The notes beneath the pieces are model-generated. The model saw only the letters and a list, made by a program, of their open reading frames with translations. It made no database searches and was not told the origin of the DNA. Shown here piece after piece: positions 43,651-52,132 of a stretch of DNA of 64,000 nt; position 1 is the first letter of the stretch, and the number at the start of each line of letters is the position of its first letter. The stretch is from Alistipes sp. Lineage in GTDB: Bacteria > Bacteroidota > Bacteroidia > Bacteroidales > Rikenellaceae. Position numbers and translations under genes: made by a program. The stretch spans positions 1 to 64,000 of the forward strand of contig JAFOBG010000037.1 of assembly GCA_017381935.1 (NCBI GenBank), read 5' to 3'.

Positions 43651-44859
43651 ATGGCAAAGACTAAAAATAAGGGCGTGAAAGTCGCTAATAATATACCTAT
43701 AGCGGGGGATATACTAAGGCCTGCCACATCCGCAAATAATGGCAAAGTATGGACATGGGGCTCTGATAATCTATTCCCACAACGATTAGGGTTGCTTGCA
43801 CGCAGCAACTCAATACATCGTGGTATTATGAAGTCTAAGGCAGATTATATCGCAGGTTGTGGCTTTGCCTACGATGATGGGGATACCGTACTACAACGTA
43901 TTGTTGAGCGTGCCAATGGGGAGCAGAGCCTTGCAGAGGTTATGCACCGTGCAATATATGACAAGGTGCTTACCGGTAACGGCTTTATTGAGGTTGTTAT
44001 CGCCTACGGGCAACTCCTATTATTTCACCAAGATGCTACACGCTGTCGAGTAGCCAAAGGAGACGGCGATACACATATTATTATCTCAAAAGATTGGGAT
44101 AACCATATTTCAAAATATAATGTAACTCTGCCTATCTTCCCTGTATTCGAGCAGCAGGCAGATAAAACTATGCGCTCTATTATCCACCTTAAGGATTATG
44201 AGCCGATGTATGAGCATTATGGAGTGCCTGACTATGTGGCAGGCTTAATTGATGCTCGTATTGGGTTTAAGACTGCAAATTGGAATGAGCAAAGGTTGGA
44301 TAACTCATTCCAACTTTCAGGAGTTATGTCGATAGCTCAGGACTTCGAGAGCGAACAAGAGGCTAATGATTTAGTGCGCAAGGTAGAGCAGAAGTTTGCA
44401 GGCAAACCAGGACAAGTAATGTTTACCATTTCCAACGAGGCCGGAAGCAGTCAATTTACACCTATCCAATCAAGCAATGAGGGCGATTGGCTTAATTTGC
44501 ATAACGTAGCAAAGGAGGATATGGTTACGGCTCACAGTTGGTATGTATCATTGTCTGGCCTTGACTACACAACAGGTATATCAGCAGACCGTATGCTCAA
44601 TGAGTATTCTGTAGCTCTGGCTACAACGATTATCCCAGAACAGTCTGAGTGGTTGAACGTTATTCGTAAGGTACTTGCTAAAGTAGGAGTTGACGGTAGT
44701 AGCCTGGAGTTCATTAACAAAGCTCCAATTATTGAGAAGCCTATCTATATGAAGGTATGGGAGGCCCGCAAAGCTGACGGTATGGACTATGACGAGAACG
44801 ACCCTGCACAGCAAATCTATTTAGCCAATATATCAAGAGCCGGAGGTGCAAATGAATAA
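43651..44859 (+). CDS. Portal protein
   Basis: 402 residues. Portal-family features include an early stretch WGSDNLFPQRLGLLARSNSIHRGIMKSKADYIAG, a conserved VLTGNGFIEVV, EPMYEHYGVPDYVAGL, and the helical C-terminal clip region (DYTTGISADRMLNEYSVALATTIIPEQSEWLNVIRKVL). It forms the dodecameric vertex through which the terminase packs DNA. Confidence 0.88.
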   Translation: MAKTKNKGVKVANNIPIAGDILRPATSANNGKVWTWGSDNLFPQRLGLLARSNSIHRGIMKSKADYIAGCGFAYDDGDTVLQRIVERANGEQSLAEVMHRAIYDKVLTGNGFIEVVIAYGQLLLFHQDATRCRVAKGDGDTHIIISKDWDNHISKYNVTLPIFPVFEQQADKTMRSIIHLKDYEPMYEHYGVPDYVAGLIDARIGFKTANWNEQRLDNSFQLSGVMSIAQDFESEQEANDLVRKVEQKFAGKPGQVMFTISNEAGSSQFTPIQSSNEGDWLNLHNVAKEDMVTAHSWYVSLSGLDYTTGISADRMLNEYSVALATTIIPEQSEWLNVIRKVLAKVGVDGSSLEFINKAPIIEKPIYMKVWEARKADGMDYDENDPAQQIYLANISRAGGANE

Positions 44860-45301
44860 TATTATCACACCGCAGGAGGTTGTCAATATAGCCTTTCCCG
44901 CAAATAGTAATATGAAAGAAGAGAGTATCAACGAGTTTGTGATACACGCTACAGAAATTAAGTACCTACGACCAGCTCTGGGGGAGGAACTATACAGCAA
45001 GTTGTCCATATATCCTGAGTTATGCGAGGAACTGAAACCTGCGCTTGCGTTCTTCGTTAAATGCGAACTTATACCATCTCTATCACTATCAATGAGTAAT
45101 GGTGGTATTGCTATCGCAAATCCCCAATATATGAGCGCAGCGACAGACAAGCAGCGCACACTACTATATGAGAGCGAGTTAAGTAAGGCACATACCCTAC
45201 TTGAGGAGGTGCTGGTAAATATTGCTCAGTCAGGCAAATACCCAGAGTATAGAGTATCAACCATACCACGCCGTAAGAGCTACGGTGGAATAATATTATA
45301 G
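44852..45301 (+). CDS. Head-tail connector / neck protein (DUF6712-like)
   Basis: 149 residues from ATG 44852 (overlapping portal by 8 bases). Mainly helical (NEFVIHATEIKYLRPALGEELYSKLSIYPELCEELKPALAFFVKCELIPSLS) with a basic C-terminus (TIPRRKSYGGIIL), as in adaptor proteins that bind beneath the portal. Position supports the role. Confidence 0.65.
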   Translation: MNNIITPQEVVNIAFPANSNMKEESINEFVIHATEIKYLRPALGEELYSKLSIYPELCEELKPALAFFVKCELIPSLSLSMSNGGIAIANPQYMSAATDKQRTLLYESELSKAHTLLEEVLVNIAQSGKYPEYRVSTIPRRKSYGGIIL

Positions 45302-45305
45302 GCTT

Positions 45306-45782
45306 ATGCAAGAGAGAAATATTATTAACGGCATAGCTGCAGCCTCTGTAGCTCCGTTCTTGGAGTTCTACGACAAACTGATACCATACCTACTTGTGGC
45401 GCTTGCCCTGATTATCACCGATAGCCGTTTTGGGGTGGCTGCGGCCCGTGTCCGTGGCGAGGCTATTAGACCCTCTCGCAAATGGCGCAGAGCAATGAAC
45501 AAACTTGTTGACTATATATGTTGGGTAACTCTTGCAGGGCTATTCGGCAACACCTTTGGTACGATATTCCACATCCCTATTCTATCTGCGATAATGCTAT
45601 TGTTCGTGTATGGCATTGAGCTATCGAGTATAGTTAATAACTACCTTGAATACAAGCATATTCACAAGCATATTGATATCACGAAGTTGTTTCTCAAACT
45701 ATTCAAGCGTGAGGATATGGCAGAGGTTATAATTGATGACAATATACAAGATGGTAAAGATCAAGATAACAGCGAGCGTTAA
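45306..45782 (+). CDS. Phage holin family protein
   Basis: 158 residues with hydrophobic segments at about 25-45 (YLLVALALIITD) and 70-110 (YICWVTLAGLFGNTFGTIFHIPILSAIMLLFVYGIELSSI). The charged C-terminal tail (KLFLKLFKREDMAEV) is typical of class-II-like Bacteroidetes phage holins. It would permeabilise the inner membrane at lysis. It overlaps the endolysin-like gene. Confidence 0.8.
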   Translation: MQERNIINGIAAASVAPFLEFYDKLIPYLLVALALIITDSRFGVAAARVRGEAIRPSRKWRRAMNKLVDYICWVTLAGLFGNTFGTIFHIPILSAIMLLFVYGIELSSIVNNYLEYKHIHKHIDITKLFLKLFKREDMAEVIIDDNIQDGKDQDNSER

Positions 45783-46269
45783 GAAGCTCGGAGAGACCTC
45801 TATTGAGGTGCTTACAGAAGCAGCAGAGGCTGTAGGTTTAGATGTTATCACAGTTACATCCACGCAACGCCCACCACTTGCTCAAGCAGAGGCTATGCTC
45901 ACAAACATTGAGAATAATCGTAATATTCGCTACAAATGGGCTGGTCAACAGGTAATAGACCTCGCAAGAGCTATGCGAGGTCGAAAAGACCCACGTGAGG
46001 ATATTATTGCAGCAATGGTGGCGAAGATTGAAGAATTAGCCTCACAAGGACGTAGAGTTAGTAAACACTGCGTATCGGATGCAGAATATGAAGAGTGCAA
46101 TGTTATTGATGTTAGCTATCGTGATATGCCGGATGATAAAAGGGTATCGTTCTTGAAACAAATGGTAGCCAAGCCAGAGGTTATCAAGGTTATACAACCT
46201 CTTACACGTGAAGTGGCGGGATTCGATATGGCAGAGCCAGCTTTGCACTTTGAAATTGAGCAAGCGTAA
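45751..46269 (+). CDS. M15-like D,D-peptidase endolysin (tentative)
   Basis: 172 residues from ATG 45751 (ATG 45736 is possible). The pattern ITVTSTQRPPLAQAEAML, VSKHCVSDAEYEECNVIDVSY and ALHFEIEQ gives the S-x-H...D...H-x-E spacing of zinc peptidases of the M15/hedgehog fold, which cleave peptidoglycan cross-bridges. It overlaps the holin gene by 32 bases, which supports a lysis cassette. The middle region (NNRNIRYKWAGQQVIDLARAMRG) is an insertion of unclear role. Confidence 0.68.
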   Translation: MVKIKITASVKKLGETSIEVLTEAAEAVGLDVITVTSTQRPPLAQAEAMLTNIENNRNIRYKWAGQQVIDLARAMRGRKDPREDIIAAMVAKIEELASQGRRVSKHCVSDAEYEECNVIDVSYRDMPDDKRVSFLKQMVAKPEVIKVIQPLTREVAGFDMAEPALHFEIEQA

Positions 46270-46325
46270 TTACAACAGGCAGCAGTAAGGTTTTTCATAG
46301 GGTTATGTTTAGGTTTATGGTTATG

Positions 46326-46350
46326 CCTCTGCCGAGCTGTCCGGCAGAGG
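46326..46350 (+). other. Stem-loop after the lysis genes
   Basis: CCTCTGCCG / CGGCAGAGG, a perfect 9-bp stem with a 7-base loop, followed by CCCCAAAAAAAC before the next ATG. It separates the lysis cassette from the tail-tip genes. Confidence 0.6.
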
Positions 46351-46372
46351 GTAGCCCCAAAAAAACAAAGCA

Positions 46373-46696
46373 ATGCAGATTGAAAATGTAGTTGTAGGCA
46401 CGAAGAAGAAGCTCGCTCTACACATAGAGCCTATGGGTAATATTACAATGGCAGATTATGACTTTGTTGTTGAGTATTTCTGCTCAGAAATGAAAGTAGA
46501 GCGTGTAATAAAAGATGATATGCTTAAAGTAGATGATGAACATTATATCATCCGCATAGATACAGCAAAGGTTGGATGTGGTCGGCTGAAATGCCGTGTA
46601 ATTGCATATTTGCCGGACTCAGACTTTGACGATGGCATCCGCCCAGAAATTTACGACTTCACGACAAAAATAAATATCGTTAATAGATTGAGATAA
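46373..46696 (+). CDS. Tail-tip operon protein, unknown
   Basis: 107 residues, beta-rich (MQIENVVVGTKKKLALHIEPMGNITMADYDFVVEYFCSE). It ends in TAATG shared with the next gene. Probably a small tail-associated beta domain. Confidence 0.5.
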   Translation: MQIENVVVGTKKKLALHIEPMGNITMADYDFVVEYFCSEMKVERVIKDDMLKVDDEHYIIRIDTAKVGCGRLKCRVIAYLPDSDFDDGIRPEIYDFTTKINIVNRLR

Positions 46697-46950
46697 TGGG
46701 GTGTCTAAATATTGATTTATCAGTAATCGAAACTCCTATAACGCATGTATCAATAAATGTGGTAGGGAAATCGTTGGCAGTAGCTCTGGGTATTATCGGC
46801 GAGCCTATACGTGCGAGTGTTAGTGAGATATGCGACATTCCTCAGGACTTCTTCTTGCAGGTCTCTCCAAATATAGTATGGCTTACGCCTGACAATAATT
46901 TCGAGAGTGAATTTAAGGTAAAATCAAATACTAAATGGGTAATAGAATAA
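46696..46950 (+). CDS. Tail-tip protein ending in half a BACON-like domain
   Basis: 84 residues (MGCLNIDLSVIETPITHVSINVVGKS...). The end, FFLQVSPNIVWLTPDNNFESEFKVKSNTKWVIE, is the first half of a BACON-type domain. The second half (WVKVSPASGSGN...) begins only after the stop, at the start of the next gene. One base (T) separates stop and next ATG. Confidence 0.6.
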   Translation: MGCLNIDLSVIETPITHVSINVVGKSLAVALGIIGEPIRASVSEICDIPQDFFLQVSPNIVWLTPDNNFESEFKVKSNTKWVIE

Positions 46951-46951
46951 T

Positions 46952-47554
46952 ATGGCAAAAGCATCTTGGGTAAAGGTATCTCCCGCCTCTGGAAGTGGCA
47001 ATGTAAATGTGAATGTATCTTCAAATACTGAACATACAGGACGTGTAGCAAGAACTACGATATTGACGTGGAAGGCGGCTAACGTAGCAGATGTCCAACG
47101 CACAGTTAACCAGGCAGGAAAGCCTGAATATGTTGATATAGCAGATGCCGCTTCAGCGGATAAAGCCGGCAAGGTAGTAACGATATCGGGAGTATCGAAC
47201 TCGAAAAGGTTGACATTCTCGCTTGGCACAGGAGAACTGACAATTACTTTACCAACTACATATACGGCGAACTCCATTACTACAAATAATGGAGCTAATA
47301 TCAATGGCGATCCTGGAGCAGCTTCGGAGTACCCATTTTCGATAACAATAAATGTGCCGGCAAACACATCGACATCAAGTAAGTCAAGACAGATTGTTGT
47401 AACCGATGATGGAGGCAATCAGGATGTTTGTGTACTTACAAGCGCTGCAGGAGATGCTTATATTTCAGTTCAGATGGGAGATATTGAGCTGGATTACAAA
47501 GGCACTGCAGTAACTATAGCCGTTGAATCAAATACCACTTGGACTATTGAATAA
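46952..47554 (+). CDS. BACON-domain tail-tip protein
   Basis: 200 residues. It opens with the second half of a BACON-like domain (SWVKVSPASGSGNVNVNVSSNTEHTGRVARTTILTW...VNQAG). A Ser/Thr-rich beta module (residues about 55-160) follows, and it ends with the first half of another BACON domain (ISVQMGDIELDYKGTAVTIAVESNTTWTIE). The stop overlaps the next start (TAATG). BACON domains in Bacteroidetes phages are thought to bind glycans or mucin. Confidence 0.7.
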   Translation: MAKASWVKVSPASGSGNVNVNVSSNTEHTGRVARTTILTWKAANVADVQRTVNQAGKPEYVDIADAASADKAGKVVTISGVSNSKRLTFSLGTGELTITLPTTYTANSITTNNGANINGDPGAASEYPFSITINVPANTSTSSKSRQIVVTDDGGNQDVCVLTSAAGDAYISVQMGDIELDYKGTAVTIAVESNTTWTIE

Positions 47555-48918
47555 TGGCAGAGCTTAATAAAGCATGGAGTGATGGTGGGGTCCTTACTGT
47601 TGCCTATGAGGGTAACGGCAATGGCTCTGCTATATTCACTTCGGAGCCTAATGAGGGTATAGATAGAGCCGTAGATATATCTTTTGTTGATTCTGCACGT
47701 TCTATAATTGTTGCTCGCAAGGTCAAGCAAGAGGGACTGCGTGAGGTGTTCAGGTGCTCAGATGGGGCTTTTATTCTTGCAGGCGGAGGTACGTTTAACG
47801 TACTCAAAGTTGGCAATGGATTGCCTGATATCCCCGAAACGGAAACATATACTCCACTAACTTACATTGAGGCTACTGGTGAGCAGTATATCAATACTGG
47901 CTATATCGTGCAGGAGGATGATGTGATAGAGATGGATTACATATCAACATCTTCTACTTCTGACGAAAAAGCATTATTCGGTTCTTATGATAGCAATGGC
48001 TCAATTTGGTATCTTCTATATTCTAACACAGCTTATATTCGTTATGGCAGTTCTACATCTGTTTCTGTATCCAATGCAAGGCAGAAGTATAGCGTGAAGC
48101 TGAAGAAAGGCAGTGCCGATATAGACGGTACTTCTTCTACTCTATCTTACGAGCAAATGCCTTCATCGCCTCTCTATCTGTTTGCGAGAAACGGCAATAA
48201 CAGTGATGTAGAGATGTACGGCTATTGCAAGTCATTAGGCTTTAGAATTATCAAGCCGTCTGGTGAGGTGGTTATGAACTTAAAGCCTTGCAAAAGAGAT
48301 TCTGACGGTGCTATTGGAATGCTTGATTTGGTTACAGGAGTGTTCTTTGGTAATAATGGAAGTGGAGAGCCTTTCGTTGGCGGTTCTGAAATTAAGGTGC
48401 AGTCAGGGTATGAACTTATAGATTTCGTAACATTCTCCAAAGACAAACTGTTCGACTTAGGAATAGTTAAAAGTACCTACGAACTTGAGGTAATGTTTAA
48501 GCGTTCTGAGAGTAGTTCCACACCTTATCTTTACGGATGTATCACAAGTCCTCACACAGCTTCTGTTACTGCTTACTTGAGTTCTGGAGGTTCTTGGAGA
48601 TTCGGTACTTCGTATAAAGGTATATCTATGAACAATATTTTAACGCACATTGTCAAAATAAAAAACGGAAGTATAACCTATGACTTCACAACATCAAGTT
48701 TCACGAAAGCAATATTTACCACTCCTGACACGGTTGTCCTCGGTGGCTCAAGAGCTGCGAGCGGTGCAACATCGAAGAGCTATCAGGGTAGAGTTTATTT
48801 TTTCAAAATAACAGAGGGTGATACGGCTATTCTTGATTGGCAGCCTTGCAAGAGACTTAGCGATGGCGTAGAGGGCTTCTGGGATTGCGTAAGTCAAACA
48901 TTTATTAATCATATTTAA
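47554..48918 (+). CDS. Tail protein with two LamG/concanavalin-like domains (receptor-binding candidate)
   Basis: 454 residues. Residues 1-60 complete the BACON domain begun in the preceding gene (LNKAWSDGGVLTVAYEGNGNG...VKQEGL). Two LamG-like jelly rolls follow: about 95-270 (YIEATGEQYINTGYI...PCKRDSDGAIGMLDLVTGVFF) and 290-454 (ELEVMFKRSE...WQPCKRLSDGVEGFWDCVSQTFI). The shared PCKR-SDG end motif shows they are internal duplicates. Such domains usually bind glycans, making this a receptor-binding candidate. Confidence 0.75.
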   Translation: MAELNKAWSDGGVLTVAYEGNGNGSAIFTSEPNEGIDRAVDISFVDSARSIIVARKVKQEGLREVFRCSDGAFILAGGGTFNVLKVGNGLPDIPETETYTPLTYIEATGEQYINTGYIVQEDDVIEMDYISTSSTSDEKALFGSYDSNGSIWYLLYSNTAYIRYGSSTSVSVSNARQKYSVKLKKGSADIDGTSSTLSYEQMPSSPLYLFARNGNNSDVEMYGYCKSLGFRIIKPSGEVVMNLKPCKRDSDGAIGMLDLVTGVFFGNNGSGEPFVGGSEIKVQSGYELIDFVTFSKDKLFDLGIVKSTYELEVMFKRSESSSTPYLYGCITSPHTASVTAYLSSGGSWRFGTSYKGISMNNILTHIVKIKNGSITYDFTTSSFTKAIFTTPDTVVLGGSRAASGATSKSYQGRVYFFKITEGDTAILDWQPCKRLSDGVEGFWDCVSQTFINHI

Positions 48919-48920
48919 CT

Positions 48921-50090
48921 ATGGCCGATTTTAACAGTAAATATAGCGGAGAAGAGACTGAGAAGCTGCTGGATAGAGTGGCTACAAGTAGTGGCGAGGC
49001 CCTAATATATTACACATCATTTAATGCTGACGATGTGTTCTATGCACAACAAGGCTATGATGGTAGGTCTGTGAACATAACTCAAGAGCTTATAGATGCT
49101 ATAAATAGAGATAGTATTATTATCGTGCCGAAAGGTGAAGATACCGGAGCATACACTATGAAGGTTACCCCATATAATGATGCCTTTAGAGTCTCATTTT
49201 TCGGGGGCCGAGAGTTGATATGGATAGATATCGCAGAAATCACAGTTGGGAATCTTCCTCTTGATGTTGATGGCACTTACTCAGATATGATGTTCAAGGG
49301 TGAGGATGATATACCTTTGTATGATGCGAATAGATATATCAATGTAGATGGGTTTAATAATACTATAGCTACCTTCCGACTCCCCGATACTTCTGAAGGA
49401 GAATATACATTAAGCACCTTAGAGGAGTATATTACTGAGTTTACGTTTGAGGATTTGGGTAATTTGGTAAGCGGCACTGTAACCAGCATACCAAGTGGAG
49501 GTACGGGGTTGAGAAATGCTATACTCCACAAAAAGCGCATATTAGTTCCTAATAAATATGCCGGAGCAGCTGTTGCCGTTGAGGGCGTGGATCTGGACAA
49601 GCATGGGGAACAAATTCGGCTAACGATAGTAAGTGGAACAAGCATAGCGCAAGTGCAAATAGAGGCTCAATCTGGTATTATAGAGCAAGATGCGGTACGT
49701 ATATTCAGTATAGCTGGTATTGTTGAGAGTATAGATGGTATTGCTGAGATTGTAAATGACCTAAATAGTGATATAGCGAGTCTAATAGATTTAGGTGGTG
49801 GCGAGAAATATGTTCATGAAGTAGCGGGTAGTGGGACAATAAAGCTCCAATCTAATACCTTGATATACATAGAGCAGGATGATGATATAGTAATAGACGA
49901 TAGCTCACTTAATGAGGGGGAGACAAGTAGAGTGGCGATTGAGACAAGTTTCTCGTCTATAACCCTGCCGGTTACGAACTGGATTAATGGCAAAACTCCT
50001 GTATTCGTAGCAGGAGGTATGTATGAACTAAGTTTTACCCAAACGCCCGCAGGCCTATTGGGGGTGTGGGCAAGTTATCCAATATCATAA
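48921..50090 (+). CDS. Tail fibre-like protein
   Basis: 389 residues beginning MADFNSKYSGEETEKLLDRV, an N-terminal pattern frequent in Bacteroidetes phage fibre proteins. A helical/coiled segment (IVESIDGIAEIVNDLNSDIASLIDLGGGEK) precedes a C-terminal beta domain. Likely trimeric fibre or fibre-connector. Confidence 0.65.
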   Translation: MADFNSKYSGEETEKLLDRVATSSGEALIYYTSFNADDVFYAQQGYDGRSVNITQELIDAINRDSIIIVPKGEDTGAYTMKVTPYNDAFRVSFFGGRELIWIDIAEITVGNLPLDVDGTYSDMMFKGEDDIPLYDANRYINVDGFNNTIATFRLPDTSEGEYTLSTLEEYITEFTFEDLGNLVSGTVTSIPSGGTGLRNAILHKKRILVPNKYAGAAVAVEGVDLDKHGEQIRLTIVSGTSIAQVQIEAQSGIIEQDAVRIFSIAGIVESIDGIAEIVNDLNSDIASLIDLGGGEKYVHEVAGSGTIKLQSNTLIYIEQDDDIVIDDSSLNEGETSRVAIETSFSSITLPVTNWINGKTPVFVAGGMYELSFTQTPAGLLGVWASYPIS

Positions 50091-50093
50091 TGT

Positions 50094-50480
50094 ATGAGCA
50101 GACGTAGGTTCCTATTAGCAGCAGTTCAAGCGAGTGGGGATACGACTCGCCCTCCTGAGAGCACACAGTTCTCATTCCCTCTATATCTAAATACAGAGGT
50201 TGTATATCAGGAAGATGGCTATATATCAAGATATAGGGAAGTTGACGATATAAGCACTCAATTAACAGAATGGATGAACGATAATGCAGTTAATGGGATT
50301 ATCCCTGCAGATATATTGCAATCCAACCAGATATATATAGATGGTGCGTTAGTGCTTGGCGCAGAGTATGACAATCTTATATACGCATACACTCTACAAG
50401 TCGATAATTATCCTTTTAATGAGGGATATAGTGATGTGTACATCACTTTTAGCGACTCGTTATTTATAGATATTTCTTAA
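50094..50480 (+). CDS. Tail-fibre-associated protein, unknown
   Basis: 128 residues (MSRRRFLLAAVQASGDTTRPPESTQFSFPLYLNTEVVYQEDGYISRYREVDD). The N-terminus looks like a weak signal or a fibre adaptor. It follows the fibre gene by 3 bases. Confidence 0.45.
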   Translation: MSRRRFLLAAVQASGDTTRPPESTQFSFPLYLNTEVVYQEDGYISRYREVDDISTQLTEWMNDNAVNGIIPADILQSNQIYIDGALVLGAEYDNLIYAYTLQVDNYPFNEGYSDVYITFSDSLFIDIS

Positions 50481-50491
50481 CATAATTAGTG

Positions 50492-51070
50492 ATGAAACAA
50501 TATACTAAGATTATTGACGGCAAGGCTGTAATAAAGGCGGCCAACCAGATTGTAATACGCATGGGGAGAGCTGAGATTTACCAGCCAACCGAAGAAATGA
50601 TACTCAATGATGGTTGGGTAGAGTATGTAGAAGAAATTACGACACTCCCAAAGAGTCGCATGCGCATAGTACAGGAATTGGTTATCAAGCAGTGGAACGA
50701 GCGCACGGATATTTCAGACGATGAAGCATTGCAGTACTCTGTGATTGTTTATCCTTGGGAGAACCTAATATCTCAAGAAATGGCTGTAGGAAAGGTTGTA
50801 ACTCATAATGGGGAGTTATGGCGAGTGCGGCAAGCCCATACAGCATCTACAGAGTATGCCCCATCGCTCAATACAGCTGCGCTGTGGGAGCATATCAATA
50901 TAGCGCATGCAGGAACAACAGAGGACCCTATACCATACATGCCGCCGATGGAGGTATTTGAGGGTAAATACTACGTAGAGAATGAGGTAGTCTATCATTG
51001 CATTCGCAGTAGTGGCACAACTCTCACTCACTCACTCGCAGCCCTTATTGGGTCTTATGTAGAGATATGA
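50492..51070 (+). CDS. Phage protein with carbohydrate-binding (CBM5/12-like) modules
   Basis: 192 residues. VGKVVTHNGELWRVRQAHTASTEYAPSLNTAALWEHI and the shorter VFEGKYYVENEVVYHCIRSSGTTLTH resemble chitin-binding CBM5/12 modules common in phage fibres and lysins. The N-terminal part (KIIDGKAVIKAANQIVI, PTEEMILNDGWVEYVEEI) is a fibre-linked domain. GTG 50489 is an alternative start. Confidence 0.6.
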   Translation: MKQYTKIIDGKAVIKAANQIVIRMGRAEIYQPTEEMILNDGWVEYVEEITTLPKSRMRIVQELVIKQWNERTDISDDEALQYSVIVYPWENLISQEMAVGKVVTHNGELWRVRQAHTASTEYAPSLNTAALWEHINIAHAGTTEDPIPYMPPMEVFEGKYYVENEVVYHCIRSSGTTLTHSLAALIGSYVEI

Positions 51071-51618
51071 AACAAATAGTATATATATTATCAGCTCTTG
51101 CTGTAGGTCTTTTTATCGGAGTGTTTATCGGCAATATTCAGAGAGCGGATATGAGCACTCGGACAACGGTTGATACGGTAATATATTACCGTCCTATGCC
51201 GATTAAATCAACTATGGCCAAGGTGCGCACAATCTATATACCTCGCCTGCTGTTCGCTCCAACCGATACGGTGCAGACTACGACGGTTATCATCAAAGGC
51301 GATAGCTTACAGCTACAAGTACCTATAGAGCGTAGAGAGTATAGAGATAGCTCCTACTACGCTGTTGTATCGGGTGCTGTGGTGGGAGATATACACCCAG
51401 AGCTTGTGAGTCTTGAGACCTATGCAAAGAACACTATGCAGGTATTAGGATATAAGCCTCCGATGTTCCGCTTCTATATATCTGGAGCATTCGGCAAGGA
51501 TGCGCTGGGAGCTGGTGCGGGAGTACTGATTAAGAACAGATACGGCATCGGTGCAGATTATAACTTTATCAACGGCAAGAGCTGCATAATGGCAAGAGGC
51601 ACATTCTACATTAACTGA
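51067..51618 (+). CDS. Membrane-anchored phage protein (DUF6808-like)
   Basis: 183 residues with an N-terminal membrane helix (IVYILSALAVGLFIGVFIG) and a periplasmic beta-rich region (DTVQTTTVIIKGDSLQLQVPIERREYRDSSYYAVVSG...). It ends in Gly-rich strands (GKDALGAGAGVLIKNRYGIGADYNF). Proteins like this lie near lysis or fibre genes in Bacteroides phages. A spanin-like role is possible but unproven. Confidence 0.5.
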   Translation: MKQIVYILSALAVGLFIGVFIGNIQRADMSTRTTVDTVIYYRPMPIKSTMAKVRTIYIPRLLFAPTDTVQTTTVIIKGDSLQLQVPIERREYRDSSYYAVVSGAVVGDIHPELVSLETYAKNTMQVLGYKPPMFRFYISGAFGKDALGAGAGVLIKNRYGIGADYNFINGKSCIMARGTFYIN

Positions 51619-51621
51619 AAA

Positions 51622-51742
51622 TTGGGGGCATAAAAAAGCCCTCGCCACCTATATAATTCGTTCCCCAACGAATAGACCTACGCCTTAAAGGTAACGAGGG
51701 TAATCCTCTATCTGCAAGGGTAGGTTTATTTATTTGTTGGGG
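51622..51742 (+). ncRNA. Candidate structured RNA with possible pseudoknots
   Basis: An outer stem CCCTCG-cc-ACC pairs with GGT-aa-CGAGGG (51639-51649 with 51690-51700). It encloses a hairpin ATTCGTT-CCCC-AACGAAT (51656-51673). ACCTAC (51676-51681) inside is complementary to GTAGGT (51720-51725) outside. The hairpin's CCCCAAC (51663-51669) is also complementary to GTTGGGG (51736-51742). No gene covers the 145-base gap. It could be a phage sRNA or a leader controlling the downstream HTH gene. Confidence 0.5.
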
Positions 51743-51763
51743 TTGCACAAAAATATATAGTAT

Positions 51764-52072
51764 ATGGCAAAAGAACAATATCAAAATTATTCCTTTTCGG
51801 CGATTTTATACGCTGTTTCATCTTCTGCGGATATCCCCGCACCTGTTATCCTCTCAAAATCTCGAAATGTGGAGGTTGTGGATACTCGACACATCCTTAT
51901 ATCTATACTATCGGAGAATGGGTGGCATCAGGCCCGTATAGCCCGAAAACTCGGAACATCCGAAGCCTCTGTTTCTATTGCCCTTGACCGCTTCGCAAAT
52001 AGGCTGAAATTTGGAGGTTTCTTCATCAACTCAACACTCCGTAAAGCTCGTACTTTGTTAGGGCTTAAATAG
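51764..52072 (+). CDS. Phage HTH protein resembling the DnaA C-terminal domain
   Basis: 102 residues. VVDTRHILISILSENGWHQARIARKLGTSEASVSIALDRF is an HTH of the DnaA domain IV or sigma-4 type. It stands alone after a structured non-coding stretch. It may control late genes or replication. Confidence 0.55.
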   Translation: MAKEQYQNYSFSAILYAVSSSADIPAPVILSKSRNVEVVDTRHILISILSENGWHQARIARKLGTSEASVSIALDRFANRLKFGGFFINSTLRKARTLLGLK

Positions 52073-52132
52073 CCCTTATTCAGTCCTTAAATAACTACTA
52101 CCACACGCAACATCAGATGCCGATATTTGCTA

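Noticed and set aside
46373..51070. A third variable repeat in the tail-fibre genes
   Set aside because: The adenine-free block GTTCGTGCGGTTTCC and the VRAVS ending were not found there on reading.
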